37,683 nt of DNA from Herminiimonas sp. CN (GTDB lineage: Bacteria; Pseudomonadota; Gammaproteobacteria; Burkholderiales; Burkholderiaceae_D), in contig NZ_AVCC01000030.1 in assembly GCF_000622895.1 (NCBI RefSeq), positions 1 to 37,683 on the forward strand, given 5' to 3'. Below, one piece after another: positions 1 through 8,643 of this stretch. The position numbers and the translations under genes are program-made. The notes under the pieces are model-generated. The model was not told the origin of the DNA. It was given only the letters and a program-made list of their open reading frames with translations, and ran no database searches. The first letter of the stretch is position 1. Each line of letters starts with the position of its first letter.

Positions 1-1
1 A

Positions 2-34
2 AAGCCGTTGCGCAGCCTGCGCAACGGCTTTTTT
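2..34 (+). terminator. Rho-independent terminator of a gene left of the window
   Basis: A 13-bp perfect stem (2-14 pairing with 18-30) with a 3-base loop GCC is followed by a T run ending at 34. The T run is on the plus strand, so it would end a plus-strand transcript entering from the left edge. On the minus strand only three T are visible before the window ends, so use as the astE terminator is possible but not shown. Confidence 0.85.
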
Positions 35-44
35 GCATTTTAAG

Positions 45-66
45 GTACTGATTGCAGTATTTTAAA
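45..66. repeat. Degenerate copy of the ATAC-N7-TGTAT dispersed motif
   Basis: The sequence reads GTAC, seven bases, AGTAT, TTT, AAA. It matches the motif seen at 3547, 13710, 18276 and 27211 except for G/A at the first base, A/T at the start of the second arm and a shorter T tract. It lies downstream of astE and just past the terminator at the window edge. It may be chance, since this is the weakest of the five copies. Confidence 0.3.
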
Positions 67-130
67 CAATCGCAGATATATCAAGCGTTAGACAGATACT
101 TATTTAGCATACCCATGCAAAATAAGAATT

Positions 131-1156
131 TTACTGCTGATGCACTGCCATCAATCCGGCGCGCAATCCGACCCGGACCTCCGGGTTCGGGAACAGGATG
201 TACTCCTGCGCCTGCCGCACCCGGTACTCGGTCGCGCCGTCGCTGGCGATCAGCTGGCCCTGCTGCATCGGCGTGAAATTACAGGTGTTGCGATCGCATG
301 CCATGCGGAAGGCGTCGCTGCGCTTGATGATTTCCTGCGTCACCCGGAAGCGCTGCGGCAGGCGCACCGTGTCCGACGCCGCCAGCACCTGCTGCTGCGC
401 GCGCAGCAGCGCCGCCAGGGCCGCTTGCGGCTGCGCCAGCAGGCTGGCGTCGTTCTGGCCCAGCCGGCCGACCTGGCCCAACTCGAGCGTGGCGCTGATG
501 GCCGCGCACTGCTGCGCGCTGTAGGCGCTGTAGGTGCCGGCCGAGTGCGGGCTGACCACCTCAGCCTCGATGCCGGCATGCGCCAGCCAGTGATGCAGCA
601 CCCGCTTGCCGGCGTCGGCGATCACATCCGGCACGATGGCGAAAGTCGGATACCGCGACGGCCGGATCGCGGTATGCAGATCCAGATGCCATTTCGGCGC
701 ATCGGTCCTGGCGAAAAACCCTGCGGTGGCGCCCATGATGGCATCGGCCCGCGCGGCCTCGGCAACCGCCCGCAACGCGCCGCGCCCGGCGGCAAACAAG
801 CGGTTCAGGTCGGCCTCGATGAAGCGCCGCTGCTGCGCGATGGCCCCCGGATTGCCGACCACCAGCAACAGATCGACCGCCAGCTGCTGCGGCGCTGCCG
901 CCAGTTCGCTCATAAGGCTGGCCAGCATTTCGATCGGCCCGGTCTCGTCGCCGTGGATGCCGACCGACAGCAGCACCGCCATCCGTCCTGGCTGCGGTAT
1001 TGGCGAAGCGATTTGCAGCATGCCCGGTCCCGGCCGGCCGACCGCAAAACCGGCTGCGGTGAAAGCCTGTTCGATGCCGGTGAAATCCGCCGCGGCCAGT
1101 GCCCGCACCGGGTCGGGAATGGCTGGCATGGATGCCGCCGGCAAGTCTTTTTGCAT
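131..1156 (-). CDS. astE: Succinylglutamate desuccinylase AstE
   Basis: Last step of the arginine succinyltransferase pathway: hydrolysis of N-succinylglutamate to succinate and glutamate, in the cytoplasm. At 341 residues it has the usual length for the AstE/aspartoacylase zinc hydrolase family. The zinc-site pattern is visible: H and E in GIHGDET near residue 80, and the histidine in HLDLHTA further on. The probable catalytic glutamate is in ATLELGQVG. The frame is open 68 codons further upstream, but the ATG at 1156 is chosen because GGGGAGA lies just before it and the upstream extension does not look like AstE. The gene is separated from the other ast genes by the aot genes and an MFS gene, so it probably has its own promoter; possible ArgR half-sites lie upstream. 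Confidence 0.93.
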   Translation of the reverse strand: MQKDLPAASMPAIPDPVRALAAADFTGIEQAFTAAGFAVGRPGPGMLQIASPIPQPGRMAVLLSVGIHGDETGPIEMLASLMSELAAAPQQLAVDLLLVVGNPGAIAQQRRFIEADLNRLFAAGRGALRAVAEAARADAIMGATAGFFARTDAPKWHLDLHTAIRPSRYPTFAIVPDVIADAGKRVLHHWLAHAGIEAEVVSPHSAGTYSAYSAQQCAAISATLELGQVGRLGQNDASLLAQPQAALAALLRAQQQVLAASDTVRLPQRFRVTQEIIKRSDAFRMACDRNTCNFTPMQQGQLIASDGATEYRVRQAQEYILFPNPEVRVGLRAGLMAVHQQ

Positions 1157-1186
1157 ACAATCTCCCCAATCTAAAGCAGCCAGTGT

Positions 1187-1224
1187 GCGCCAAACGGCGA
1201 CTGCTTGCTTCCGCTTACGCGACG
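1187..1224 (-). promoter_or_regulatory. Possible tandem ArgR half-sites upstream of astE
   Basis: Read on the minus strand, CGTCGC-N8-AA starts at 1224 and AGTCGC starts 22 bases later at 1202. The half-site consensus known for pseudomonad AraC-type ArgR is TGTCGC-N8-AA, with two half-sites in tandem about 21 bases apart. The first differs at one base; the second keeps five of the six core bases but lacks the AA. No strong -10 box follows (TAGATT near 1170 is weak). This is inference from pattern only. Confidence 0.35.
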
Positions 1225-1340
1225 TCAATTTACAGCAGTGCGGCAGCGTGAAGGAATGGGCCGAACGCCTTAGAATGAGGCTGCGGCGACGCACGCCGCC
1301 AGCACAAGCCGCATCAGAACTCATATAGGCATGCCCGCAG

Positions 1341-2753
1341 ATGAACAATCCCGTCGTCAAGAGCTATCTGCCCTGGGTAGTCGCCACCGCCCTGTTCATG
1401 GAACAGCTCGATTCCACCATCGTCAATACCGCGGTGCCGGCGATGGCCGCCAGCCTGCAGGTGACGCCGCTGAGCCTGAAGGCGGTGGTGACCAGCTACA
1501 TCCTGAGCCTGGCGGTGTGCATCCCGATCAGCGGCTGGATGGCCGACCGCTTCGGCACCCGGCGGGTGTTCAGCTCCGCGGTTGCCGTATTTACCGCGTC
1601 CTCGATGCTGTGCGGCCTGGCGCTCAATGTGCCGATGCTGGTGGCCGCACGGATACTGCAGGGCATCGGTGCGGCAATGATGATGCCGGTCGGCCGGCTG
1701 GCGATCGTGCGCACTTTCCCCAAGTCGCAGCTGCTGTCGGCGATGAATTTCGTGGTGATTCCGGCGCTGATCGGGCCGCTGCTCGGGCCGACGGTGGGCG
1801 GCCTGATCGTGCACTGGCTGTCGTGGCGCGAAATCTTCTTCGTCAATGTGCCGGTCGGCCTGGCTGCGCAATTCCTGATCCACCGCTACATGCCGGACTA
1901 CCGCGGCGCGATCGCGCGCCCGCTGGACCTGATCGGACTGGTGCTGTTCGGCAGCGGCACCGCGCTGCTGTCCTGGCTGCTGGAAATCTTCGGCGAGCAT
2001 ACGATCGACGCCACCTCGACCGCGATCCTGCTGCTGCTGGCCGTCAGCCTGCTGGCGGCCTACGCCTGGCATGCCAGCCAGATGCGCTATCCGTTGCTGC
2101 GGCTGCAGCTGTTTCAGGTGCGCACCTTCCGGGTTTCGGTGCTGGGCGGCTTCATCACCCGCCTCGGCCTGGGCGGGCTGCCGTTTCTGCTGCCGCTGCT
2201 ATACCAGCTCGGCCTCGGCCTGCCGGCCTGGCAATCGGGCTTGCTGATGATGCCGACCGCGGCTGCCGCAATGGGGATGAAGCTGATCTCTGCCAGGGTA
2301 TTGGGGCGCTTCGGCTACCGCCGGGTGCTGATCGTGAATACGGTGATGATTGGCTGTACCATCTGCCTGTTTGCGCTGATCGATGCGGCCAGCCCACTGG
2401 CCATGATCGTGCTGCTGGGACTGGCGCAGGGATTCTTCAATTCGCTGCAGTTTTCCAGCATCAATTCGATGGTGTATGCCGACATCAACAGCGCCGACTC
2501 CAGCATGGCCAGCACCCTTGCCAGCGCGCTGCAGCAGATGTCGATGAGCTTCGGGCTGGCCTTCGGCTCGCTGGTCGCCGGCTGGTATCTGGGCGGCCTG
2601 CCGCAGACCGACCAGCTGGCGGTGACGCGGGCGCTGCATTACGCGTTCCTGACCCTGGGCGGGCTGACCGTGCTGTCGTCGCTGACGTTCTGGACGCTTC
2701 GCTCCGAAGATGGCGCAAGCGTCAGCCAGGCGCGCCTGCGCGAGGCCGAATAA
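1341..2753 (+). CDS. MFS drug/metabolite exporter, DHA2 (EmrB/QacA) type
   Basis: A 470-residue major facilitator with about 14 predicted hydrophobic segments. The N-terminal motif LDSTIVNTAVPAMA near residue 23 is the DHA2 signature, followed by the loop 2-3 motif GWMADRFGTRR and a GPTVGG motif C region. This points to proton-driven export at the inner membrane, close to the MdtD/HsrA group, but the substrate cannot be read from sequence. It is transcribed divergently from astE and converges on aotP with only four bases between the stop codons. Its placement inside the arginine block may be chance or may mean that it exports a related metabolite. The shine-dalgarno before the ATG is weak. 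Confidence 0.9.
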   Translation: MNNPVVKSYLPWVVATALFMEQLDSTIVNTAVPAMAASLQVTPLSLKAVVTSYILSLAVCIPISGWMADRFGTRRVFSSAVAVFTASSMLCGLALNVPMLVAARILQGIGAAMMMPVGRLAIVRTFPKSQLLSAMNFVVIPALIGPLLGPTVGGLIVHWLSWREIFFVNVPVGLAAQFLIHRYMPDYRGAIARPLDLIGLVLFGSGTALLSWLLEIFGEHTIDATSTAILLLLAVSLLAAYAWHASQMRYPLLRLQLFQVRTFRVSVLGGFITRLGLGGLPFLLPLLYQLGLGLPAWQSGLLMMPTAAAAMGMKLISARVLGRFGYRRVLIVNTVMIGCTICLFALIDAASPLAMIVLLGLAQGFFNSLQFSSINSMVYADINSADSSMASTLASALQQMSMSFGLAFGSLVAGWYLGGLPQTDQLAVTRALHYAFLTLGGLTVLSSLTFWTLRSEDGASVSQARLREAE

Positions 2754-2757
2754 GGCC

Positions 2758-3522
2758 TTACTTCAAGGCGCCGGACAGGAATTTTTGCAGCCGCGCGCTT
2801 TGCGGGTTGGACAGTACGATGCGCGGATCGCCCTGCTCCTCGATCACGCCCTGATGGACGAAAATCACCTGGTTGGAGACGCTGCGGGCGAACTCCATCT
2901 CGTGCGTGACCACCATCATGGTGCGGCCTTCCTTGGCCAGATTCTGCATCACGCGCAGCACTTCGACCACCAGTTCCGGGTCAAGCGCGGAAGTCGGCTC
3001 GTCGAACAGCATCACGTCCGGCTCCATCGCCAGCGCGCGCGCAATCGCCACCCGCTGCTGCTGGCCGCCCGACAGATGCGACGGGTAATAATCCTCGCGC
3101 CCTTCGACCCCGACCTTGGCCAGGTAATGGCGGGCGCGCTCCATCGCCTCCTTCTTGGAAATTCCGAGCACGTGCAGCGGCGCTTCCATGATGTTTTCCA
3201 GCACCGTCATGTGCGACCACAGGTTGAAGTGCTGGAACACCATCGCCAGCTTGGAGCGCACCTGCTGCAACTGGCGGGCATCCGGGCAATCGAGGTCGCC
3301 GTTTTTCTGCCGCACCAGCTTGAGCTCGCTGCCGTTGACGATGATGCGGCCTTCGGTCGGCTTTTCGAGCAGGTTGATGCAGCGCAAAAAGGTGCTTTTA
3401 CCGGAGCCGGAGGCGCCGATGATGCTGATCACATCGCCCTTGTGCGCCTCGACCGAGATGCCCTTGAGGACCTCGTTCTGGCCGTAGCGCTTGTGCAAAT
3501 TTTCGACAACTAACTGGGACAT
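2758..3522 (-). CDS. aotP: Arginine/ornithine ABC transporter ATP-binding protein AotP
   Basis: A 254-residue ABC ATPase of the HisP/AotP class, which drives import of basic amino acids. Visible motifs are the Walker [10 protein letters not shown] near residue 36, the signature [14 protein letters not shown], the Walker [14 protein letters not shown] and the switch histidine in VVTHEMEFA. The insertion between Walker A and the signature that carries [10 protein letters not shown] is typical of the histidine/arginine subgroup. AGGA lies six bases before the ATG. It is the last gene of the aot set, 118 bases after aotO. A copy of the dispersed ATAC-N7-TGTAT motif lies in that gap, so it may have an additional promoter. 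The order J-Q-M-O-P is that of the Pseudomonas aeruginosa aot operon. Confidence 0.93.
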   Translation of the reverse strand: MSQLVVENLHKRYGQNEVLKGISVEAHKGDVISIIGASGSGKSTFLRCINLLEKPTEGRIIVNGSELKLVRQKNGDLDCPDARQLQQVRSKLAMVFQHFNLWSHMTVLENIMEAPLHVLGISKKEAMERARHYLAKVGVEGREDYYPSHLSGGQQQRVAIARALAMEPDVMLFDEPTSALDPELVVEVLRVMQNLAKEGRTMMVVTHEMEFARSVSNQVIFVHQGVIEEQGDPRIVLSNPQSARLQKFLSGALK

Positions 3523-3540
3523 GGCGATTCCTAACTGTTT

Positions 3541-3570
3541 CTTAAAATACTTCTATATGTATTTTTTAAG
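3541..3570. repeat. ATAC-N7-TGTATTTTTTAA motif copy upstream of aotP
   Basis: The core runs from ATAC at 3547 through TGTAT and six T to AA at 3569. In this copy the palindrome is longer: CTTAAAATAC on the left mirrors GTATTTTTTAAG on the right with two extra T. It sits 19 bases upstream of the aotP start codon. A binding site for a dimeric regulator, or an AT-rich hairpin, are both possible. Confidence 0.55.
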
Positions 3571-3640
3571 AGTCAATAAAATACTGCGGCAACACTATGC
3601 TGTTCAGCCATACCCCGGACTTCAGGTGCAGGCTCGCAGA

Positions 3641-4759
3641 TCATGGGCCGAGCAGATTGCCGCTGCGCCTCTCGGTCTTGCCGGCAATCTTGGCCAGCTC
3701 CATGCCGCGCGTCGCATAGCGGAATATCACCCGCGAGTACATCACGCCGTCGATCGGGCTGGTTACCGCATACGAGCCCCCGGAGAGCGGATCGACGATG
3801 TCGCAGATCACGTCGCCGGACTTCAGCACGTCGCCCGGGCGGGCCACATACGAAATCACTCCCGGTTCGGCTGCACAGGCGGTCACCGAGCCGGCCAGCG
3901 GGGTCGGCACGCAGACCGCCGCTGGCGGCGGCGCCACCGCACCGGCAATCAGGCCGGCGCCGCACAGGTAATGGTAGATGCCCAGCGCGTCGGCGCTGGC
4001 AAGCTGGTGCGACACGTCCTGCTCGCCGCGCAGCTCGACCGTGCTGGCAAAGCAGGACTGCGGCACCGGAAACTGCGCGCCGAAACGCGCGCGCAGGCGC
4101 AGCCACGGCTTGAACAGCATTTCATCGAAACAGCCGCCGCCGATCGCATCTGCGATCAGGAGCACGCGCGCGCCCAGATAGCAGCCGAGCCGCCCGGCTT
4201 CGGCCACATGATCCGACGGCGCGTAGATATGCATCACGCCTTCGCAGTCGCAATGCAGGTCGAGCACGATATCGGCATCGTGCGCCAGCCGCATCAGGCC
4301 GATGCGCATGCCGTCGAGCGGCGTGCGGCACTCTGCGGCGTCCAGCAACTGCCGCATGGCGGCGCGGATCAGGCCCACATTCTGCTGCGCGTCGTCGCCC
4401 AACGCATCGGCCAGCAGCGCAATCATCGGCTCCGACAGGTCCGGAAAGCCGCGGTTGAAATTGGTGCCGCTGGCGAAATCGAAGCGGCCCATCTGGTCGT
4501 GCATGAAGGTTTGCGACAGGCCGATCGGATTCGCCACCGGCACCAGTACGATCTCGCCCTGCAGCCGGCCTTCGGCTTCGGCCCGCTCCAGCAGCGCACG
4601 CAGATGATGCAGCACCAGCATGCCAGGCAGCTCATCGGCGTGCAGGCTGGCCTGCAGGTAGACTTTTTTTGCGCCCGGCTGGCCGAAGTGGAAACTGCTC
4701 AGGCTGTACTGGCAATTGCTGCTGCCGGCCGGCAGCGGATGCTGATCGATGCGCATCAT
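3641..4759 (-). CDS. aotO: AotO: aspartoacylase/succinylglutamate desuccinylase-family hydrolase
   Basis: A 372-residue protein of the AstE/aspartoacylase (M14-like) zinc hydrolase family. The metal ligands are visible in SLHADELPG near residue 40 (HxxE) and in VLDLHCD further on, and a glutamate in STVELRGE is in the catalytic position. The last 80 residues (PGVISYVARPGDVLKSGD onward) look like the biotinyl/lipoyl-type barrel common in this subfamily. Substrate and role are unknown. Its place inside the transporter operon matches P. aeruginosa aotO. Two adjacent ATGs (4759 and 4756) overlap the aotM stop; AAGAGGTG precedes them, and spacing slightly favours the second. The frame is open much further upstream only as a shadow of aotM. 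Confidence 0.85.
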   Translation of the reverse strand: MMRIDQHPLPAGSSNCQYSLSSFHFGQPGAKKVYLQASLHADELPGMLVLHHLRALLERAEAEGRLQGEIVLVPVANPIGLSQTFMHDQMGRFDFASGTNFNRGFPDLSEPMIALLADALGDDAQQNVGLIRAAMRQLLDAAECRTPLDGMRIGLMRLAHDADIVLDLHCDCEGVMHIYAPSDHVAEAGRLGCYLGARVLLIADAIGGGCFDEMLFKPWLRLRARFGAQFPVPQSCFASTVELRGEQDVSHQLASADALGIYHYLCGAGLIAGAVAPPPAAVCVPTPLAGSVTACAAEPGVISYVARPGDVLKSGDVICDIVDPLSGGSYAVTSPIDGVMYSRVIFRYATRGMELAKIAGKTERRSGNLLGP

Positions 4760-5457
4760 TTCACCTCTTGCGGCCGCTGGTAGGCCAGATAGCGCCATTC
4801 GGCATAGCGGAAGCCGCGCACCAGGATGTACGTCAGCACCATGTACACCGCGGCGGCCACCATGAAGGCTTCGAACGGCAGGTAATAGGTCGAATAGATG
4901 CGGTTGGCGGCGCCGGTCAAATCCAGCAGCGTGATGGTGCTGACCAGCGAGGTCGCGTGCAGCATCATGATGACTTCGTTCGAGTAGGTCGGCAGGCTGG
5001 CGCGCAGCGCGGACGGCAAAATGATGCGGCGCAGATTGGTCCAGCGGCTCATGCCGTAGGCATTGGCAGCCTCGATTTCGCCATACGGCAGGCTGCGGAT
5101 CGCGCCGGCGAAGATCTCGGTCGTATACCCGACCGTATTGATAGTCAGCGCGGCCACCGCGCAAAACAGCGGCTCCGACAGCGCAGTCCAGGCGAAGCTG
5201 TTGCGCACCGCCTCGAACTGCGACAAGCCGTAATAAATCAGGTACATCTGCAGCAGCAGCGGCGTGCCGCGCACCACGTAAGTGAAGGCCCATACGGCTT
5301 TGCTGACCGGCAGCAGGCGCGAATTGCGCGCCACCGCCAGCGGCACCGACAACAGGAAGCCGAGCGCCACGCAGGCCAGCAGCAGCTTCACCGTCATCCA
5401 CAAGCCGCCGAGGTAAAGAGCAAAAGTATCCGCAGTCAGTATCGCCTCGAAATTCAT
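4756..5457 (-). CDS. aotM: Arginine/ornithine ABC transporter permease AotM
   Basis: A 233-residue inner-membrane permease of the HisM/AotM type with about five hydrophobic segments. The EAA loop that contacts the ATPase is visible as EIEAANAYGMSRWTNLRRI near residue 155. Its start overlaps the aotQ stop by four bases (ATGA), and its stop overlaps the ATGATG of aotO, so the three genes are likely to be translationally coupled. It pairs with AotQ to form the heterodimeric channel. Confidence 0.93.
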   Translation of the reverse strand: MNFEAILTADTFALYLGGLWMTVKLLLACVALGFLLSVPLAVARNSRLLPVSKAVWAFTYVVRGTPLLLQMYLIYYGLSQFEAVRNSFAWTALSEPLFCAVAALTINTVGYTTEIFAGAIRSLPYGEIEAANAYGMSRWTNLRRIILPSALRASLPTYSNEVIMMLHATSLVSTITLLDLTGAANRIYSTYYLPFEAFMVAAAVYMVLTYILVRGFRYAEWRYLAYQRPQEVK

Positions 5458-6146
5458 ACATGACTCCCGTAACGCACGCCGACCGAATACTTGCGCTCGA
5501 CCCGGCGCAGCAGGTAGAGCGAGATCGAGGTGATCAGCAGATACAGGATGCCGGCGAACAGCAGCCAGGTGAACGGCTGGCGCGAACCGGCGCCGGCTTC
5601 CTTGGCGCGGTACATCACATCCTGCAAGCCGATCACCGACACCAGCGCGGTCGCTTTCGACAGCACCAGCCAGTTATTGGTAAACCCCGGCAGCGCAAAG
5701 CGCACCATCTGCGGCAACAGAATGCGGATGTTGACCTTGAAGGCGGTCATGCCGAATGCACGGCCGGCCTCGACCTGACCAGGCGGCACTGCCAGCAGCG
5801 CGCCGCGGAAGGTCTCCATGAAATAGGCGCCGTAGATGAAGCCGAGCGTAATCACGCCGGCAGTAAATTGGTTGAGCTCAAGCTGCATGCTCAGATCGAG
5901 CCATTCCAGAAAATTATTGATGGCAATCTGGCCGCCGTAAAACAGCATCAGCATCAGCAGCAAATCCGGGATGCCGCGGATGACAACCGCATAAATGCGG
6001 GTAAATTCGCGCAAAAAACGATTCTCCGAGGTCGCCATCAGCGCGCAAACCAGACCGATCAGCGTCGCAATAAACAGCGACAGCAGCGCAATCTCCAGCG
6101 TTGTCGCAAAACCGCGCAAAATATGCCCGGCATATCCATGGAACAT
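5454..6146 (-). CDS. aotQ: Arginine/ornithine ABC transporter permease AotQ
   Basis: A 230-residue HisQ/AotQ-type permease. Landmarks are VIRGIPDLLLMLMLFYGGQ near residue 55, GFIYGAYFMETFRGA in the middle, the EAA loop QVEAGRAFGMTAFKVNIRI, and a C-terminal RKYSVGVRYG as in HisQ. About five membrane segments are expected. It lies 93 bases after the aotJ stop, across a terminator-like hairpin, and overlaps aotM by four bases. Confidence 0.93.
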   Translation of the reverse strand: MFHGYAGHILRGFATTLEIALLSLFIATLIGLVCALMATSENRFLREFTRIYAVVIRGIPDLLLMLMLFYGGQIAINNFLEWLDLSMQLELNQFTAGVITLGFIYGAYFMETFRGALLAVPPGQVEAGRAFGMTAFKVNIRILLPQMVRFALPGFTNNWLVLSKATALVSVIGLQDVMYRAKEAGAGSRQPFTWLLFAGILYLLITSISLYLLRRVERKYSVGVRYGSHV

Positions 6147-6175
6147 AAGTCATCCGCTCAATAGGTATCGAAATC

Positions 6176-6218
6176 AAAAACCCGATGCACGCCGGTAAAA
6201 CAGGTGGCAGGCATCGGG
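6176..6218 (-). terminator. Leaky terminator or attenuator between aotJ and aotQ
   Basis: On the minus strand CCCGATGC (6218-6211 side) pairs with GCATCGGG (6188-6181 side) and is followed by TTTTTGATTT. The loop is about 22 bases and has some inner pairing. The position directly after the binding-protein gene fits the known pattern in which such a hairpin lets the binding protein be made in excess over the permeases. Function is inferred. Confidence 0.6.
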
Positions 6219-6239
6219 CCGCACAGCATTACCGCTTAC

Positions 6240-7014
6240 TTACTTGCCGTAGACGTCAAAATCGAAGTATTTGTCGGCAATTTTCTTGTAAGTGCCGTTG
6301 GCGCGAATCGCCTTCAGTGCGGCATTGATCTGATCCCTGAGCTTGGTATCGGATTTGCGCAAGGCGGCGGCGGTACCGACGTTGAAGAGCGGATCGTCCA
6401 GGCTGGCGCCGACCAGTTCAAATGGCTTGCCTTCAGGCTTGCTCAGCAAACCGGCCTTGACTTCGACGATATCCGCCACCAGCGCGTCGAGGCGGCCGGA
6501 TGCCATGTCCAGATAGGAATCCTGCGTATTGCCGTAGCCGACCACGGTGGCGCCGGCCTTGGCAAACACCTTGTTGGAGTAGGCTTCCTGAGTGGAGCCC
6601 TTGAGCACGCCGATTTTCTTGCCTTTCAGCGATGCCGGCGAGCCATTGATGCCGCTGCCGCGCTTGACGACCACGCGCGAAGGCGTGTTGTAGACTTTAT
6701 TGGAGAAAATGACTGTTTTTTTGTCGTTCATCGGTGGCCGACATCGACGAAATGATCACATCGTATTTCTTGGCCAGCAGCGAGGGAATGATGCCTTCCC
6801 AGGACTGGTCGAAAAATACGCATTTCATTTTCATTTCAGCACACAGCGCGTTGGCGATGTCGACTTCAAAGCCCACCAGCTTGCCGTCCGGCGTCTTGTA
6901 TTCGAACGGTTCGTAGGTCGGATCCTGACCGACACGCAATTCCTTCAAGTCGGCAGCCTGCGCCGATACCACGCATGACAGGCCGATTACGGCGACTAGA
7001 TGTTTCAGTTTCAT
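6240..7014 (-). pseudogene. aotJ: Arginine/ornithine-binding protein AotJ, one-base frameshift
   Basis: Periplasmic basic amino acid-binding protein (SBP_bac_3 family). The first part runs from the ATG at 7014, after GGGAGG, with signal peptide MKLKHLVAVIGLSCVVSAQA cut before ADLKEL. It keeps family motifs such as LRVGQDPTYEPFEYK and SSMSATDER. The reading frame then breaks at a run of seven A at 6716-6722: the first frame stops at 6697, while the rest of the protein (KTVIFSNKVYNTPSR onward to FDFDVYGK) continues in the +1 frame to 6240. Removing one A gives SATDERQKTVIFS and a normal 257-residue protein. Everything else is conserved, so this is either a recent mutation or a homopolymer error in the assembly. 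The upstream gap 7015-7273 to astB should hold the promoter; no convincing boxes were found. Confidence 0.85.
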
Positions 7015-7273
7015 TGATGCCCTCCCGATAAGTGGACTACCTGACTGCAGGCAAATTACTTGCAGTTTTTTTATGTGGATTGCACATTGGATGAATGCGC
7101 AATCACGTCTCCAGAGCGTCTGAATTTGACAACAACCCTGTTTATTGGTCTTCGTAAAGTTACGCCGACCGCAAGCGAACGATACCAAACTTATCAACCG
7201 CATGAAAAGCACTATCGTGCTGGACGTGCCATCGGAGCGTTAATGCACCTGAAAAATTGCAGCCCGAGGCCAC

Positions 7274-8614
7274 CTAAAAAGCGTACAACTCCGGCAAACC
7301 CAGAATCATGCCCAATTCTTCCAGCGCAGCCTGAATTTCAATCGCCAGCAGCGGATCGGCCAGATCCTGCGGCGCCAGGCGATCGCGATAGTGCCGCCCG
7401 ACCCAGGCCACCAGGCTGGCGTACAGGCTCTCGGTCATCACCACGCCCTGATGCATCGCCGCCGCCTCGGCAGCGCTCAGCGCCACCCGCAAGCGCAGGC
7501 AGGCCGGGCCGCCGCCGTTGCGCATGCTCTGGCGCAGATCGAAACTGATCAATTCATCGACCGGCCCGCCGCTGGCGACCAGGCCTTGCAGATAGCGCGC
7601 CACCGCCGGATTTTCCTGGCATTCCTGCGGCACCACCAGCGCCATCCGGCCATCGCTTTTGGACAGCAACTGGCTGTTGAACAGATAACTGGCTACCGCA
7701 TCGGCCACCGGCACCTGACTGCTTGCGACCCGTATCGGCTGCAATTCGGTGCCGGCATCGGCCAGCGCATGTTGCAGCGCAGTAATGACAGCCGATTCAT
7801 CGAGGAAGGCCTGCTGGTGATACAACAGCACATTGCCGTTGCCGACCGCAATCACATCGTTGTGGAACACGCCCTGATCGATTGCCGCCGGGTCCTGCTG
7901 CACATACACGGTGCGCTGCGGCTGCAGGCCGTGCAGCCGCGCCACCGCCTGGCTGGCCTCCAGCGTCTGGCGCGCCGGAAAGCGCTGCGGCGCCAGCGCT
8001 GCGGCATCGAACTCGACCCGGCCGTACACGAACAGTTCCACTCCGGCAGCGCCGTGCGCGGCGCACAGCCGGGTATGGTTGGCGGCACCCTCGTCGCCGA
8101 AGGCCGGCGTGGCAGGCAAGGCGTCATGCACCGCGAAGCGGGTGCCGTCGCGGAAAATCGAACGCAGCGCGCGCGCGGTCTGGGTCTGCTCGTACGAGCG
8201 GTGCAGCTTGCTGTTGAGGTTGGCCACCGTGAAATGCACGCGGCCGTCCATCGTATCGGCCGAGGGGCTGACCGTGGCCGCATTCGCGCTCCACATCGGC
8301 GCCGCAGAATAGGCGCAGGCCAGGATCACCGGCGCCTCCCGGGCGGCGCGCGCCAGCACATCGGCGTCGCTGCCGCCAAAGCCGATGCTGCGCAGCAGCC
8401 GGAAATCGGGCCGCAGCTGCGGCGGCAGCAGCGCCTGGGCGAAGCCGCGCGCGGCCAGCGCGCGCATCTTGGCCAGCCCCTGCAGCGCCGCCTGCTTCGG
8501 GTTCGACATGCTTTTGACATTGCTGAACGAGGCGACATTGCCGAACGACAGGCCGGCGTAATTGTGCGAAGGGCCGACCAGCCCGTCAAAATTGAATTCG
8601 CGTGTGGTATCCAT
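7274..8614 (-). CDS. astB: N-succinylarginine dihydrolase AstB
   Basis: Second step of the AST pathway: succinylarginine to succinylornithine, two ammonia and CO2. At 446 residues it has the full family length. The start [20 protein letters not shown] is the characteristic N-terminus. The active-site histidine region [13 protein letters not shown] is in the middle, and the nucleophilic cysteine lies in [14 protein letters not shown] toward the C-terminus, as in E. coli AstB. It follows astD by 29 bases on the same strand and is the last ast gene before the aot set. Confidence 0.96.
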   Translation of the reverse strand: MDTTREFNFDGLVGPSHNYAGLSFGNVASFSNVKSMSNPKQAALQGLAKMRALAARGFAQALLPPQLRPDFRLLRSIGFGGSDADVLARAAREAPVILACAYSAAPMWSANAATVSPSADTMDGRVHFTVANLNSKLHRSYEQTQTARALRSIFRDGTRFAVHDALPATPAFGDEGAANHTRLCAAHGAAGVELFVYGRVEFDAAALAPQRFPARQTLEASQAVARLHGLQPQRTVYVQQDPAAIDQGVFHNDVIAVGNGNVLLYHQQAFLDESAVITALQHALADAGTELQPIRVASSQVPVADAVASYLFNSQLLSKSDGRMALVVPQECQENPAVARYLQGLVASGGPVDELISFDLRQSMRNGGGPACLRLRVALSAAEAAAMHQGVVMTESLYASLVAWVGRHYRDRLAPQDLADPLLAIEIQAALEELGMILGLPELYAF

Positions 8615-8643
8615 GCGTTCTTTCGACCTGTTTGCCTATGTAA

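Noticed and set aside
1157..1360. N-terminal extension of astE by 68 codons
   Set aside because: The extension does not resemble AstE, and a good ribosome binding site sits at the internal ATG (1156).
1331..2854. A 507-codon plus-strand frame overlapping the MFS gene
   Set aside because: Its protein is Arg/Ala/Gly-rich without domains; the overlapping frame encodes a clear MFS transporter. It is a GC-bias shadow.
6714..6724. Programmed -1 frameshift at A AAA AAC in aotJ
   Set aside because: The remainder of AotJ is in the +1 frame, so a -1 slip would not restore it.
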